Shown piece by piece: positions 1-7,827 of a DNA stretch of 30,553 bases. The translations under genes were made by a program, and so were the position numbers. Within the stretch, counting starts at the first letter, position 1; the number at the start of each line of letters is the position of its first letter. Source of the stretch: RGIG3513 sp045658985 (GTDB lineage Bacteria; Bacillota; Clostridia; Oscillospirales; Butyricicoccaceae); assembly GCA_045658985.1 (NCBI GenBank), contig JAZOWC010000009.1, positions 1 through 30,553 on the forward strand, read 5' to 3'. The notes beneath the pieces are model-generated. The model did no database searches. It was given only the letters and a program-made list of their open reading frames with translations, and was not told the DNA's origin.

Positions 1-19
1 GGCCGTCTGCGGTATTTTT

Positions 20-1363
20 TTATAATTTTTTGTAGACAACAAACCACATTGTGGTGAATGCGGCTATGCCGCCGATGACGTTGGACACCGGCTCGGCAAG
101 GAACACGCCCTCCACGCCGAAGCCCACGGCGGGCAGTATAAAGGTGAGGGGCACGACGATGATGGCTTTGCGCAGCAGGGAGAAGAATATGGCCTGCTTG
201 GCTTTGCCCAGCGCCTGAAAGGTGGTCTGACCCGACGCCTGCAGGGCCATAAACACAAATCCGAAGAAGTAGATGTTGAGCATTCTTGCGCCCTGCTCCA
301 CCACCAGAGGATTGTCAGTGAACAGTCCCATCAGCGCGCCGGGGATGAGCATAACCGTTATCCACGCTACCAGCAGGTATATAACGTCAACTACGGTGGC
401 AAAACGGATGCCTTCTTTGACACGCTCGAATTTTTTGGCGCCGTAGTTGTAACCCAGAATAGGCTGCGCGCCCCGGGTGATACCCATGCTGGGCACAAAC
501 AGCATCTCGCGGATGGAGTTGGTGACGGTCATGATAGCAACGTAGGTATCGCCGCCGTAGAGCTGGAGGCGGGTATTGCAGGCGATGGAAACAAGGCTGT
601 TGGTGCCCTGCATGACAAATCCGGGAAAACCGAGGGAAAGTATGCTCCTGAGCATATCACCCCGCAGACGCATACTCCTGAGTCTGAGGTGCACAACGGC
701 TTTTTTGCCCGTAAGAAAACAGAGCACCCACATAGCCGAGACGGCCTGACTGAGCACGGTTGCCAGTGCCGCTCCCCTGACACCCATATCCAGTGCAAAG
801 ATGAATATGGGATCCAAAGCTACGTTCAGCGCCGCACCAAGGACGGTGGTGAGCATACCGATCTTTGGGAATCCCTGGGCGTTGATATAGCTGTTGAGAC
901 CGGTGGACAGCATGGAAAAGGCCGTACCGAACAGATATATCCTGAGATACATATCGGCATATACGAAGGATTCCTCGCTGGCGCCGAACAAAAACAGTAT
1001 GTCCCTGCGGAAAAAGTAGCAGACAAAGAACAAAATGACCGAAAAACCAAGCAGCAGGGCAAACACGTTGCCCATAACGTTCTCGGCCTCTTCCCTGTCC
1101 CCCTTGCCTCTTGCTATGGCAAAAAGCGTAGAGCCGCCGGTGCCGAACAGGGCGGTAAATGCGGCAATAAGTACGATAACGGGGAACGTGATGCCCAGAC
1201 CGGTAAGCGCAAGCTCGCCCACTCCCTCAAGATGGCCTATGTATATGCGGTCGACTATGTTGTAGAGCAGCTGCACCGACTGGGCAACGGTCAGCGGCAG
1301 GGCCTGCGAGAGTATAAGCTTTTTTACCGAGCCCTGTGAAAAATCGTGTTGAACAGATGCCAT
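20..1363 (-). CDS. MATE family multidrug/cation efflux transporter
   Basis: A 447-residue, strongly hydrophobic protein with the two-lobed repeat layout of the MATE exporters, which expel organic cations or drugs from the cytoplasm in exchange for Na+ or H+. The opening region (LPLTVAQSVQLLYNIVDRIYIGH) matches the first membrane helix of bacterial MATE proteins, and a second related stretch (GFPGFVMQGTNSLVSIACNT) starts the second half. Length is typical for the NorM/DinF-like group. The open frame extends 10 codons further upstream, but the ATG at 1361-1363 is preceded at good distance by an AGGAGGGG site (complement of 1371-1378), so I start there. It lies downstream of the Mrp-type gene on the same strand with a hairpin between them. 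Substrate cannot be predicted. Confidence 0.93.
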   Translation of the reverse strand: MASVQHDFSQGSVKKLILSQALPLTVAQSVQLLYNIVDRIYIGHLEGVGELALTGLGITFPVIVLIAAFTALFGTGGSTLFAIARGKGDREEAENVMGNVFALLLGFSVILFFVCYFFRRDILFLFGASEESFVYADMYLRIYLFGTAFSMLSTGLNSYINAQGFPKIGMLTTVLGAALNVALDPIFIFALDMGVRGAALATVLSQAVSAMWVLCFLTGKKAVVHLRLRSMRLRGDMLRSILSLGFPGFVMQGTNSLVSIACNTRLQLYGGDTYVAIMTVTNSIREMLFVPSMGITRGAQPILGYNYGAKKFERVKEGIRFATVVDVIYLLVAWITVMLIPGALMGLFTDNPLVVEQGARMLNIYFFGFVFMALQASGQTTFQALGKAKQAIFFSLLRKAIIVVPLTFILPAVGFGVEGVFLAEPVSNVIGGIAAFTTMWFVVYKKL

Positions 1364-1396
1364 ACAGCACCCCCTCCTGTTAGTTTTATACAACTA

Positions 1397-1423
1397 CCGC
1401 TCCGCAGAGAGACTGCGGAGCGG
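1397..1423 (-). other. intergenic hairpin between the Mrp-type gene and the MATE gene
   Basis: An 11-bp perfect inverted repeat (CCGCTCCGCAG / CTGCGGAGCGG) with a 5-base loop, AGAGA on the plus strand. On the transcribed strand the stem is followed by TAGTTGTATAAAA and not by a T run, so it is a poor intrinsic terminator. It may be a leaky terminator or an mRNA processing or stability element between the two genes. Confidence 0.5.
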
Positions 1424-1439
1424 AAAAAGCGTTGATATA

Positions 1440-2267
1440 TTATTCTTCCAGCAGCTTCATAATGGGCTCGAGGCCTTCTTCGCCGACGGTTTCAACCAGA
1501 CCGCTGTCAACGGCAGATGCCAGAGCGGGGTTGATGGGCAGGCGGCAGACCACCTTGATGCCGTGCTTTGCGGCCAGATCCTCGATGTGGCTGTCACCGA
1601 ATATACGGTGCTCCTTGCCGCAGTCGGGGCATTTGAAGTAGCTCATATTCTCTACCAGTGCCAATACGGGGATGTTCATCATCTTGGCCATATTGACAGC
1701 CTTCTCGACGATCATACCGACCATATCCTGAGGTGTGGCAACAACAACGATGCCGTCTATGGGCAGAGACTGGAACACGGTGAGGGGTACGTCGCCTGTT
1801 CCGGGAGGCATATCGATAAACATATTGTCGATCTCGCCCCAGATAACGTCTGTCCAGAACTGCTTGACGGTACCGCCGATAACGGGGCCGCGCCATACTA
1901 CGGGATCGGTATCGTTCTCAAGCAGCAGGTTGATGCTCATGACCTCGATACCGGTCTTGGTGGTAACGGGATAGATGCCCATCTCGTTGCCCATAGCCTT
2001 CTCACGAAGACCGAAGGCGCGGGGAATGGAAGGACCTGTGATATCTGCGTCTAAAACGGCGGTCTTGTAGCCTGCTCTGTCGGACATAACAGCCAGAAGA
2101 GAGGTGACCATACTTTTGCCTACGCCGCCTTTACCCGATACAACGGCGATGACCTTGTTGACACTGGAATACTGATTGAGCTTTGCGCTGAAATCGGTGG
2201 GGGCTGTCTTTCTGTCAGAACAGCTCTCCGAGCAGGAAGAGCAATCGTGATTGCAGGAATCTGCCAT
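1440..2267 (-). CDS. Mrp/NBP35-type Fe-S cluster carrier P-loop ATPase
   Basis: A 275-residue deviant-Walker ATPase of the Mrp/NBP35/ApbC family, whose members bind a labile Fe-S cluster and pass it to apo-proteins in the cytoplasm. Walker A is GKGGVGKS at residues 45-52. The family signature IDMPPGTGD is at about 151-159, and the cluster-binding CPDC pair is at C213/C216. The N-terminus carries extra cysteines (C5, C9, C12, C16), as in the NBP35-like subgroup, which could hold a second cluster. The frame allows an ATG three codons upstream at 2274-2276, but that codon abuts the GGAG ribosome site. The ATG at 2265-2267 sits nine bases from it and is the better start. A promoter lies just upstream, divergent from pxpB. 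Confidence 0.93.
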   Translation of the reverse strand: MADSCNHDCSSCSESCSDRKTAPTDFSAKLNQYSSVNKVIAVVSGKGGVGKSMVTSLLAVMSDRAGYKTAVLDADITGPSIPRAFGLREKAMGNEMGIYPVTTKTGIEVMSINLLLENDTDPVVWRGPVIGGTVKQFWTDVIWGEIDNMFIDMPPGTGDVPLTVFQSLPIDGIVVVATPQDMVGMIVEKAVNMAKMMNIPVLALVENMSYFKCPDCGKEHRIFGDSHIEDLAAKHGIKVVCRLPINPALASAVDSGLVETVGEEGLEPIMKLLEE

Positions 2268-2302
2268 ATATTTCATCTCCTAAGATTATTTTTGACTATA
2301 TT

Positions 2303-2330
2303 ATTATACCCCTTTTGGGAAATAAGTCAA
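2303..2330 (-). promoter_or_regulatory. promoter of the Mrp-type gene
   Basis: Read on the minus strand: TTGACT (complement of 2325-2330), a 16-base spacer, then a perfect TATAAT (complement of 2303-2308). It points towards the Mrp-type gene that starts at 2267. Confidence 0.75.
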
Positions 2331-2347
2331 GCAGAGTGCGGAAGTAT

Positions 2348-2376
2348 TTGACTATTAACAGATTATAATATATACT
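2348..2376 (+). promoter_or_regulatory. promoter of the pxp operon
   Basis: TTGACT at 2348-2353, a 17-base spacer and TATACT at 2371-2376, followed about 18 bases later by a strong AAGGAGG site. A TATAAT also occurs inside the spacer. It reads into pxpB and is the only clear promoter for the five-gene operon. Confidence 0.7.
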
Positions 2377-2408
2377 CTAAAACAGATAAAAAAAGGAGGA
2401 TGAATCCT

Positions 2409-3083
2409 TTGGACGATATAAGGTTCTTCCCTGCGGGAGACTGTGCGCTGGTTGCCGAGTTCGGCAATGAGATAGACGAAAATATCAACAACAAGGTGCA
2501 TCATCTCGCCCGCTGGATCAGCGAGCGCAAGGTTCGCGGTATCAGAGAGACCATCCCCACATTCCGCTCGCTGATGGTGGTCTACGATCCCTCAGTCATA
2601 TCCTACAGACGGCTAATCCGCGTGCTGAGCAGATGCAGGTTTGACGCTATTGCAGGCGACGGCGGACACAAGCAGATCATCGAGGTCCCCTGCTGCTACG
2701 ACGGCCCCGATATGGAGGATATGGTATCCCTCACCGGTCTCAGCCGCGAGGAGATCATAGCAATACATTCTGGCACCGACTACAAGATATACATGATGGG
2801 ATTTTTGCCCGGATTCGTCTATCTGGGCGGACTGGACAAGCGTATACACGCGCCCCGTCTGAGCACACCACGCACACGCATCGAGCCGGGATCGGTGGGC
2901 ATAGGCGGAAATCAGACCGGTGTCTACCCCGTGGCCAGCCCCGGCGGCTGGAGGATACTGGGATACACGCCGCTGAAGTTCTACGACCCCGAAAGCTCAT
3001 CCCCCATACTCTGCCACGCGGGACAGTACATCAGATTCGTACCCATAAGCCGTGAGGAATACGAAAGGGCGGTGCAGAAATGA
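2409..3083 (+). CDS. pxpB: 5-oxoprolinase subunit B (KipI-like)
   Basis: First gene of the operon and the KipI/PxpB subunit of ATP-dependent 5-oxoprolinase, which with PxpA and PxpC opens 5-oxoproline (pyroglutamate) to glutamate in the cytoplasm. It shows the family opening IRFFPAGDCALVAEFG, the motif GFLPGFVYLGGLD and the motif RLSTPRTRIEPGSVGIGG, and has the usual length (about 224 residues). Start choice: the ATG at 2400-2402 overlaps the AAGGAGG at 2393-2399 and has no spacing, whereas the in-frame TTG at 2409 lies nine bases downstream of it and puts the conserved IRFFPAGD near the N-terminus. I therefore favour the TTG; the ATG would add three residues. The TGA overlaps the ATG of pxpC (ATGA), which implies translational coupling. 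Confidence 0.93.
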   Translation: MDDIRFFPAGDCALVAEFGNEIDENINNKVHHLARWISERKVRGIRETIPTFRSLMVVYDPSVISYRRLIRVLSRCRFDAIAGDGGHKQIIEVPCCYDGPDMEDMVSLTGLSREEIIAIHSGTDYKIYMMGFLPGFVYLGGLDKRIHAPRLSTPRTRIEPGSVGIGGNQTGVYPVASPGGWRILGYTPLKFYDPESSSPILCHAGQYIRFVPISREEYERAVQK

Positions 3084-3994
3084 AGCTGCATATAGTCTCA
3101 CCCGGCCCCTTCACCACCGTGCAGGACGGCGGCAGATACGGATATATGGCCTCGGGCATCGGCACATCGGGAGTCATGGATCGGTTTGCTTTTGAGGCGG
3201 CAAACTGGCTTGTCGGCAACAAGCACGGCGAAGCGGTGCTTGAATGCACCATGATGGGCCCCTCTATACTCTTTGAGGACGACTGCATCTGTGCCGTCAC
3301 CGGCGCAGATATGGGAACAATGATCGGCAACAGACCCGTAGAGCCCTACCGCCCCTTCTGGGTGCAGGCAGGACAGACTCTCACCATGGGAGTTGCCAAA
3401 AACGGCTGCCGCGGATATCTGGCGGTGCAGGGCGGATTTCAGGTGCCTCAGGTTATGGGCAGCCGAAGCACCAACCTCAAGTGCCGCCTCGGCGGCTATG
3501 AGGGCAGAGTCCTCAAGCGTGACGACCTGCTCACCGTGCCCGACGAGCACCGCTCGGCAATCATGGACAGAAAGCTCAAAGCTCCTCAGTACAGTCAAAA
3601 CGTGACCGTACGTGTGGTGCTCGGGCCTCAGCAGGAGTATTTTTCTGCCAAGGGTCTCGACACCCTGCTCAACGGGACGTTTACCGTATCCAACCAGTCC
3701 GACCGTATGGGTCTGCGGCTGGACGGCGAAAAGATCGAGACCATCTCCGGCTCGGACATAATATCCGACGGAATCACGCTGGGATCTATCCAGGTCACCT
3801 CCTCGGGACAGCCCATCGTGCTGCTCGCCGACAGGCAGACCACCGGCGGATATGCCAAAATAGGCACGGTCTGCTCCTTTGACATTCCCCTGCTGGCTCA
3901 GCTCAAACCCGGCGGCACGGTTAACTTCCGCGCTGTTACGGTGGAGCAGGCACAGAGAATATACAGAATAAAGAAGTGGAGGATATTCAGATGA
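3080..3994 (+). CDS. pxpC: 5-oxoprolinase subunit C (KipA-like)
   Basis: A 304-residue biotin-dependent-carboxyltransferase-like (KipA/PxpC) subunit that pairs with PxpB. Diagnostic stretches are GPFTTVQDGGRYGYMASGI near residues 9-27, SGVMDRFAFEAANWLVGN after it, the central FTVSNQSDRMGLRLDG, and the C-terminal LLADRQTTGGYAKIGTV. Length is slightly below the 310-330 common in the family. The ATG overlaps the end of pxpB by four bases, and its own TGA overlaps the ATG of the DUF1445 gene in the same way, so the three genes are probably translated as one coupled unit. Nothing looks damaged. Confidence 0.94.
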   Translation: MKLHIVSPGPFTTVQDGGRYGYMASGIGTSGVMDRFAFEAANWLVGNKHGEAVLECTMMGPSILFEDDCICAVTGADMGTMIGNRPVEPYRPFWVQAGQTLTMGVAKNGCRGYLAVQGGFQVPQVMGSRSTNLKCRLGGYEGRVLKRDDLLTVPDEHRSAIMDRKLKAPQYSQNVTVRVVLGPQQEYFSAKGLDTLLNGTFTVSNQSDRMGLRLDGEKIETISGSDIISDGITLGSIQVTSSGQPIVLLADRQTTGGYAKIGTVCSFDIPLLAQLKPGGTVNFRAVTVEQAQRIYRIKKWRIFR

Positions 3995-4761
3995 CACCTT
4001 CTGAGTTTCGTCAAATAATCCGCAACCGGACACACACCGGCCCCACGGCAGGCTTCTGCCCCGGATACGCTCAGGCCAACCTTGTTATTCTGCCCAGAGA
4101 ACTGGCATATGACTTTTTGCTCTTTGCACAGCGCAATCCCAAGGCCTGCCCCCTGCTTGAGGTCACCGACACCGGCAGCCGATTCCTCAAGGAGATCGCA
4201 AAGGGTGCCGATATCGCCACCGATCTGCCCAAATACCGTGTATACGAGCACGGCGTAATGACCGGAGAATACACCGACGTCAGCCATCTGTGGAGAGATG
4301 ATCTGGTGAGCTTTCTGATCGGATGCAGCTTTTCGTTCGAGGGTGAGCTGCTTGAGGCAAGTGTGCCCGTGCGCCATATCGAAGAAAACCGCAACGTACC
4401 CATGTACCTGACCAACATCCCCTGCACTCCCGCGGGTGTGTTCCACGGCAATATGGTGGTCAGCATGCGTCCCATGCCCTATGACCAGATCGTCAAGTCG
4501 GTGCTTGTCACCGGCGCTATGCCCAAAGTCCACGGCGCTCCCGTACATATCGGCGACCCCTCGGTCATCGGCATCAAGGACGTAAACAAGCCCGATTTCG
4601 GCGATGCTGTCACCATCAATCCCGGTGAAGTTCCCGTGTTCTGGCCCTGCGGTGTCACACCTCAGGCTGCGCTGATGGCAAGCAAGCCCGCGTTTGCCAT
4701 AACCCACGCACCCGGACACATGCTTGTGACCGACGTCAAGAACATTGATCTCAAATACTGA
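3991..4761 (+). CDS. DUF1445 / D-glutamate cyclase family protein (putative hydro-lyase)
   Basis: A 256-residue member of the DUF1445 (YcsI/UPF0317, 'putative hydro-lyase') family. Recognisable stretches are SEFRQIIRNRTHTGPTAGFCPGYAQANLVILP at the N-terminus, the middle CSFSFEGELLEASVPVRHIEENRNVPMY, and the C-terminal VPVFWPCGVTPQAALMASKPAFAITHAPGHMLVTD. The mammalian mitochondrial protein DGLUCY, which cyclises D-glutamate to 5-oxo-D-proline, carries this domain, and bacterial copies are often linked to pxp genes. The frame opens at a GTG (3976), but GGAGGA at 3978-3983 and the ATG at 3991 define the start, overlapping the pxpC stop as ATGA. D-glutamate cyclisation is an inference from family and context. 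Confidence 0.9.
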   Translation: MTPSEFRQIIRNRTHTGPTAGFCPGYAQANLVILPRELAYDFLLFAQRNPKACPLLEVTDTGSRFLKEIAKGADIATDLPKYRVYEHGVMTGEYTDVSHLWRDDLVSFLIGCSFSFEGELLEASVPVRHIEENRNVPMYLTNIPCTPAGVFHGNMVVSMRPMPYDQIVKSVLVTGAMPKVHGAPVHIGDPSVIGIKDVNKPDFGDAVTINPGEVPVFWPCGVTPQAALMASKPAFAITHAPGHMLVTDVKNIDLKY

Positions 4762-4769
4762 GGTGTAAT

Positions 4770-5534
4770 ATGAAAAAGGTTGATCTCAACTGCGATCTGG
4801 GCGAGAGCTTTGGCAATTATACCTGCGGTATGGATGCCAGCGTTATTCCCCATATCAGCTCGGCAAACGTAGCCTGCGGTTTTCATGCAGGTGATCCCCT
4901 CGTGATGCAAAAAACCGTGGCGCTGGCCGCAAAGCACGGCACGGCCGTAGGCGCACATCCCGGATTCCCCGATCTTGTGGGATTCGGCAGGCGCAACATG
5001 GCCGTCTCCCCCGCCGAGCTCAAGGCTATGGTGATATATCAGATCGGTGCCCTCAAGGCATTCTGCCTCTCTCAGGGCGTGACTCTGCAGCACGTCAAGC
5101 CTCACGGCGCCATGTACAATATGGCAGCCAAAGACCGCAAGCTTGCCGACGCCATTTGCGAGGCTATAGCGGAAGTCGACGACAGCCTGATCCTGCTGGG
5201 TCTGTCGGGCAGCGAGATGCTCAAGGCCGCAAAAGCCAAGGGTCTGCGCTGCGCCAGCGAGGTGTTTGCCGACCGCGCATATGAGCCCGACGGCTCGCTG
5301 ACTCCCCGCGCTCTGGAGGGTTCGGTGATCACCGACGAAGAAGAAGCCATCAATCGTGTTCTGCAGATGGTGACCGAGGGCACGGTTGTCGCCCGCAACG
5401 GTCAGGTCATCCCCATCGAGGCCGACAGCATCTGTCTGCACGGCGACGGAGTCAAGGCCGTGGAGTTTGCCAGACGCATACGTCAGGCACTGACAGACAG
5501 CGGTGTTGAGATAGTTCCCCTGGCACAGTTGTAA
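4770..5534 (+). CDS. pxpA: 5-oxoprolinase subunit A (LamB/YcsF family)
   Basis: A 254-residue LamB/YcsF-family protein, the third subunit of the PxpABC 5-oxoprolinase. The opening KVDLNCDLGESFGNYTCGMD, the SANVACGFHAGDPLVM stretch, the GAHPGFPDLVGFGRR stretch and VKPHGAMYN are all classic for the family, and length is normal. It begins eight bases after the DUF1445 stop, with GAGGTG overlapping that stop codon region. Its position between the DUF1445 and DUF4392 genes is notable, because it separates two domains that are fused in animals. Confidence 0.95.
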   Translation: MKKVDLNCDLGESFGNYTCGMDASVIPHISSANVACGFHAGDPLVMQKTVALAAKHGTAVGAHPGFPDLVGFGRRNMAVSPAELKAMVIYQIGALKAFCLSQGVTLQHVKPHGAMYNMAAKDRKLADAICEAIAEVDDSLILLGLSGSEMLKAAKAKGLRCASEVFADRAYEPDGSLTPRALEGSVITDEEEAINRVLQMVTEGTVVARNGQVIPIEADSICLHGDGVKAVEFARRIRQALTDSGVEIVPLAQL

Positions 5535-5553
5535 TAAAGCAGAGGTACGGGAT

Positions 5554-6345
5554 ATGAACAGTATAGAAAATATAATCCTGCAGCATTCGGCCAGAGGAAT
5601 GGACCTGCTGCGCGAGTACCTGCCCGCAGATTTCTGCACCGATGCCGCAAAGACGGTTTTGGGCTGGGAGCGGGGAACGGTGCTTGTGACGACCGGTTTC
5701 TACGTTGCGGGAGTGTGCGAGACAGACGGCCCTCCCGGCACTCTGTTTGTCTGCCGCGCCCTCAAAAGCTGCGGATTTGAGCCTATCGTCGTCACCGACG
5801 AGATATGCTGCGGATATTTTGAGGAGTTCGGCATTTCTACCTTCTACGTTGACAAAAACGCCGACGATCAGGTATTTGAGGACCTTCTCAGAGCATACGC
5901 GCCGGTGGGACTTATTTCCATCGAGCGCTGCGGAGAGAACGTCAAAGGCGACTATGCCAATATGCGCGGCGTCAGCATTGCCGAGCATACGGCTCCCATA
6001 GACAGGATGTTTGAGCTGGCCAAGTGCCCCACCGTGGCCATCGGCGACGGCGGCAACGAGATCGGCATGGGCAATCTCAAGGATATTATAGAGAGCCGAC
6101 TGTCCCTCGTCCCCTGCCGCACCAAGGTCGACAAGCTGATAGTTGCCACCGTATCCAACTGGGGCGCAATGGCGCTGGGCGGTGTTATGGGGTATCTGCC
6201 CTCCGACAGCGAGCATCTTGAGGCATATGAAGCATGCGTCAGACACGGCTACGTTGACGGAATATCCAAAGAAGTCACTCTGACCGAGGACGGATTTGAC
6301 CTGAGCGTTGGCAAGCAGCTGCTTGAGCAGATGAGAAAAATATAA
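5554..6345 (+). CDS. DUF4392 protein (D-glutamate cyclase C-terminal-like domain)
   Basis: A 263-residue protein resembling the DUF4392 domain, the C-terminal half of mammalian D-glutamate cyclase DGLUCY. Landmarks are GTVLVTTGFYVAGVCETDGPPG near residues 33-54, the ISIERCGENVKGDYANMRG segment in the middle, and the conserved CPTVAIGDGGNEIGMGNL. The last has the acid/glycine-rich look of a metal or substrate pocket. It is last in the pxp operon, 19 bases after pxpA, with AGAGGT before its ATG, and is followed directly by a strong terminator. No signal peptide or membrane helix is visible, so it should be cytosolic. I infer that it partners with the DUF1445 protein in D-glutamate cyclisation; the exact activity is unproven. 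Confidence 0.85.
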   Translation: MNSIENIILQHSARGMDLLREYLPADFCTDAAKTVLGWERGTVLVTTGFYVAGVCETDGPPGTLFVCRALKSCGFEPIVVTDEICCGYFEEFGISTFYVDKNADDQVFEDLLRAYAPVGLISIERCGENVKGDYANMRGVSIAEHTAPIDRMFELAKCPTVAIGDGGNEIGMGNLKDIIESRLSLVPCRTKVDKLIVATVSNWGAMALGGVMGYLPSDSEHLEAYEACVRHGYVDGISKEVTLTEDGFDLSVGKQLLEQMRKI

Positions 6346-6348
6346 AAT

Positions 6349-6394
6349 GACATAAAACAAACCACCCGCCGCTGCGGGTGGTTTGTTTTATGTC
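6349..6394. terminator. bidirectional intrinsic terminator with a 21-bp perfect stem
   Basis: Arms 6349-6369 and 6374-6394 are perfect reverse complements around a 4-base loop (CGCT). The GC core is ACCACCCGC/GCGGGTGGT, with A/T-rich outer arms giving T runs on both strands. It separates the pxp operon from the convergent blaR1-like gene, whose stop is at 6405. Confidence 0.92.
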
Positions 6395-6404
6395 TGCATC
6401 GGGT

Positions 6405-7790
6405 CTATTTGGCGAATATGCTCCATTCGGTGTCTCCGAGGATATATTTCACCTGCTCTGTTTTGACTCCCGGGTAGATAAAGCCTTTTGCGGTGTCACG
6501 ATTAAAAACATCCTGCAGCGGCAGATAGTCTGCATGGGTATAAGTCTGCGCAGAAAGGTCGATATAGCAGGTCTTGTACCTTATATCCTTTTCGGCATCA
6601 TAGTCGCTGATAACGATCTTTTTACCGTCGGCGCTGACTTCTACCGAAGTCCCGCGGCTGCCCTGAACGCTCCCCTCAACTCCGACAGCTTTCATAAAAT
6701 CAACCGAAAAAGTGATCTCCTTTTTCGAGAGGTCATAGCCGAACAGGCCTATGCTTCCGTAAAAAACGATAAAATCGTTGCTTTCGTAGGCTAAGTCTAT
6801 TCCCACTCCGGTATCGGCGGAAAGGTCAAGTTTCTGTATGGATATATCGGAGAGATCGGATTTTGGTGAGTCGGATTTGGGATTGGAAGAAAGGCAAGCC
6901 GTCAATCCGAGACACACAACAACAGCCATAGCTACAGCAATAAAGGTAGGTTTTCTGTATTTCATAACGTTTTTTATCCTTTCTTTTGTATCTCCTTCGC
7001 CAAAGGCAAGAGGGGCTCCTATAATAGCTTTTTTACCCGCGGAGAATCTCAGCAGCAGCATGCTGTACTCGGCGCGCACGTCTCTGCCCACGGTCTTCAT
7101 CACCGCCTCATCGCAGGACATCTCCATATCCTTGCCTGCCAGCACAAAAGCCACCCAGACAAGCGGATTGAACCAATGCAGGCACATCGCCGCAAAGGCT
7201 ATGGGCTTGATAATATGATCTCCCCTGCGGATATGATGCTTCTCGTGCAGGATGATATATTCGCGCCCCTCATCGGATAAATCCGACGGCAGATAGATCA
7301 CAGGACGTATCAGTCCCATAACAAACGGGGTCGAGATATGATCCGCAAGACGGATGTTATCCCGAAGCACGACTGCGCCGATCAGCCTGCGCCTGAGACG
7401 TACAAGCTGCACGATATTGAATATCAGCATCGTCCCCGCACCGCAGATCCACAGGGTGCTCAATGCGGTCAGCGGCAGTGCAAATCCGTCCGCAGGGAGA
7501 GTTTTGCCCGACGGCGGGTCGGCGTCGTTGTCCCGATCGGGCACAGGTGCGGTTACGGAAGGACTGTCCGCGCCGCCTAAATCCGTGCTCAGGTACTCTA
7601 TCCGCCCGTTTACAGCGTCAGGAACATTAAAAGCTCCCATCAAAGACAGCTCGGACGACAGCGAAACGGGACAGACAAGACGAAACAGCACGACGGCCCA
7701 AAGCACGTAGGAAAATATCGCAGGCGCACGCCTCAAAAGCAATCTTGCAAAAATCACGACAATGATGGCGATGCTTGCCGTGAGGGACAT
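6405..7790 (-). CDS. BlaR1/MecR1-type M56 family sensor metallopeptidase
   Basis: A 461-residue integral membrane protein of the M56 (BlaR1/MecR1) family. Hydrophobic segments occupy roughly residues 1-45 and 105-130. The zinc motif HEKHH is at 182-186 and is followed by a hydrophobic stretch near 195-217 and the CDEAV acidic motif at 226-230, matching the family zinc ligands. A last helix (about 282-300) leads to an extracellular part of only about 160 residues. That part has no SxxK or KTG motif and instead looks beta-rich (GLFGYDL, GTSVEVSADGKKIVISDYD). It is therefore not a penicillin-binding sensor, and the ligand is unknown. It lies 37 bases after the BlaI-type gene in the same operon. 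On signalling it would cleave the repressor or trigger its inactivation, as in the bla/mec systems. Confidence 0.9.
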   Translation of the reverse strand: MSLTASIAIIVVIFARLLLRRAPAIFSYVLWAVVLFRLVCPVSLSSELSLMGAFNVPDAVNGRIEYLSTDLGGADSPSVTAPVPDRDNDADPPSGKTLPADGFALPLTALSTLWICGAGTMLIFNIVQLVRLRRRLIGAVVLRDNIRLADHISTPFVMGLIRPVIYLPSDLSDEGREYIILHEKHHIRRGDHIIKPIAFAAMCLHWFNPLVWVAFVLAGKDMEMSCDEAVMKTVGRDVRAEYSMLLLRFSAGKKAIIGAPLAFGEGDTKERIKNVMKYRKPTFIAVAMAVVVCLGLTACLSSNPKSDSPKSDLSDISIQKLDLSADTGVGIDLAYESNDFIVFYGSIGLFGYDLSKKEITFSVDFMKAVGVEGSVQGSRGTSVEVSADGKKIVISDYDAEKDIRYKTCYIDLSAQTYTHADYLPLQDVFNRDTAKGFIYPGVKTEQVKYILGDTEWSIFAK

Positions 7791-7827
7791 ATTGAGAACT
7801 CCCGAAAATACTGTGCTCAGAATACCC

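Noticed and set aside
689..1339. 216-codon plus-strand frame inside the MATE gene
   Set aside because: Shadow of the MATE gene on the other strand; no ribosome site or family motif. The plus-strand frame 1563-2054 over the Mrp-type gene is rejected for the same reason.
1397..1423. Intrinsic terminator between the Mrp-type and MATE genes
   Set aside because: A good stem but no T run on the transcribed strand; kept only as a hairpin of uncertain role.
6405..6900. Beta-lactam-binding sensor domain in the BlaR1-like protein
   Set aside because: The region is too short and lacks the SxxK and KTG motifs, so a beta-lactam receptor role is not supported.
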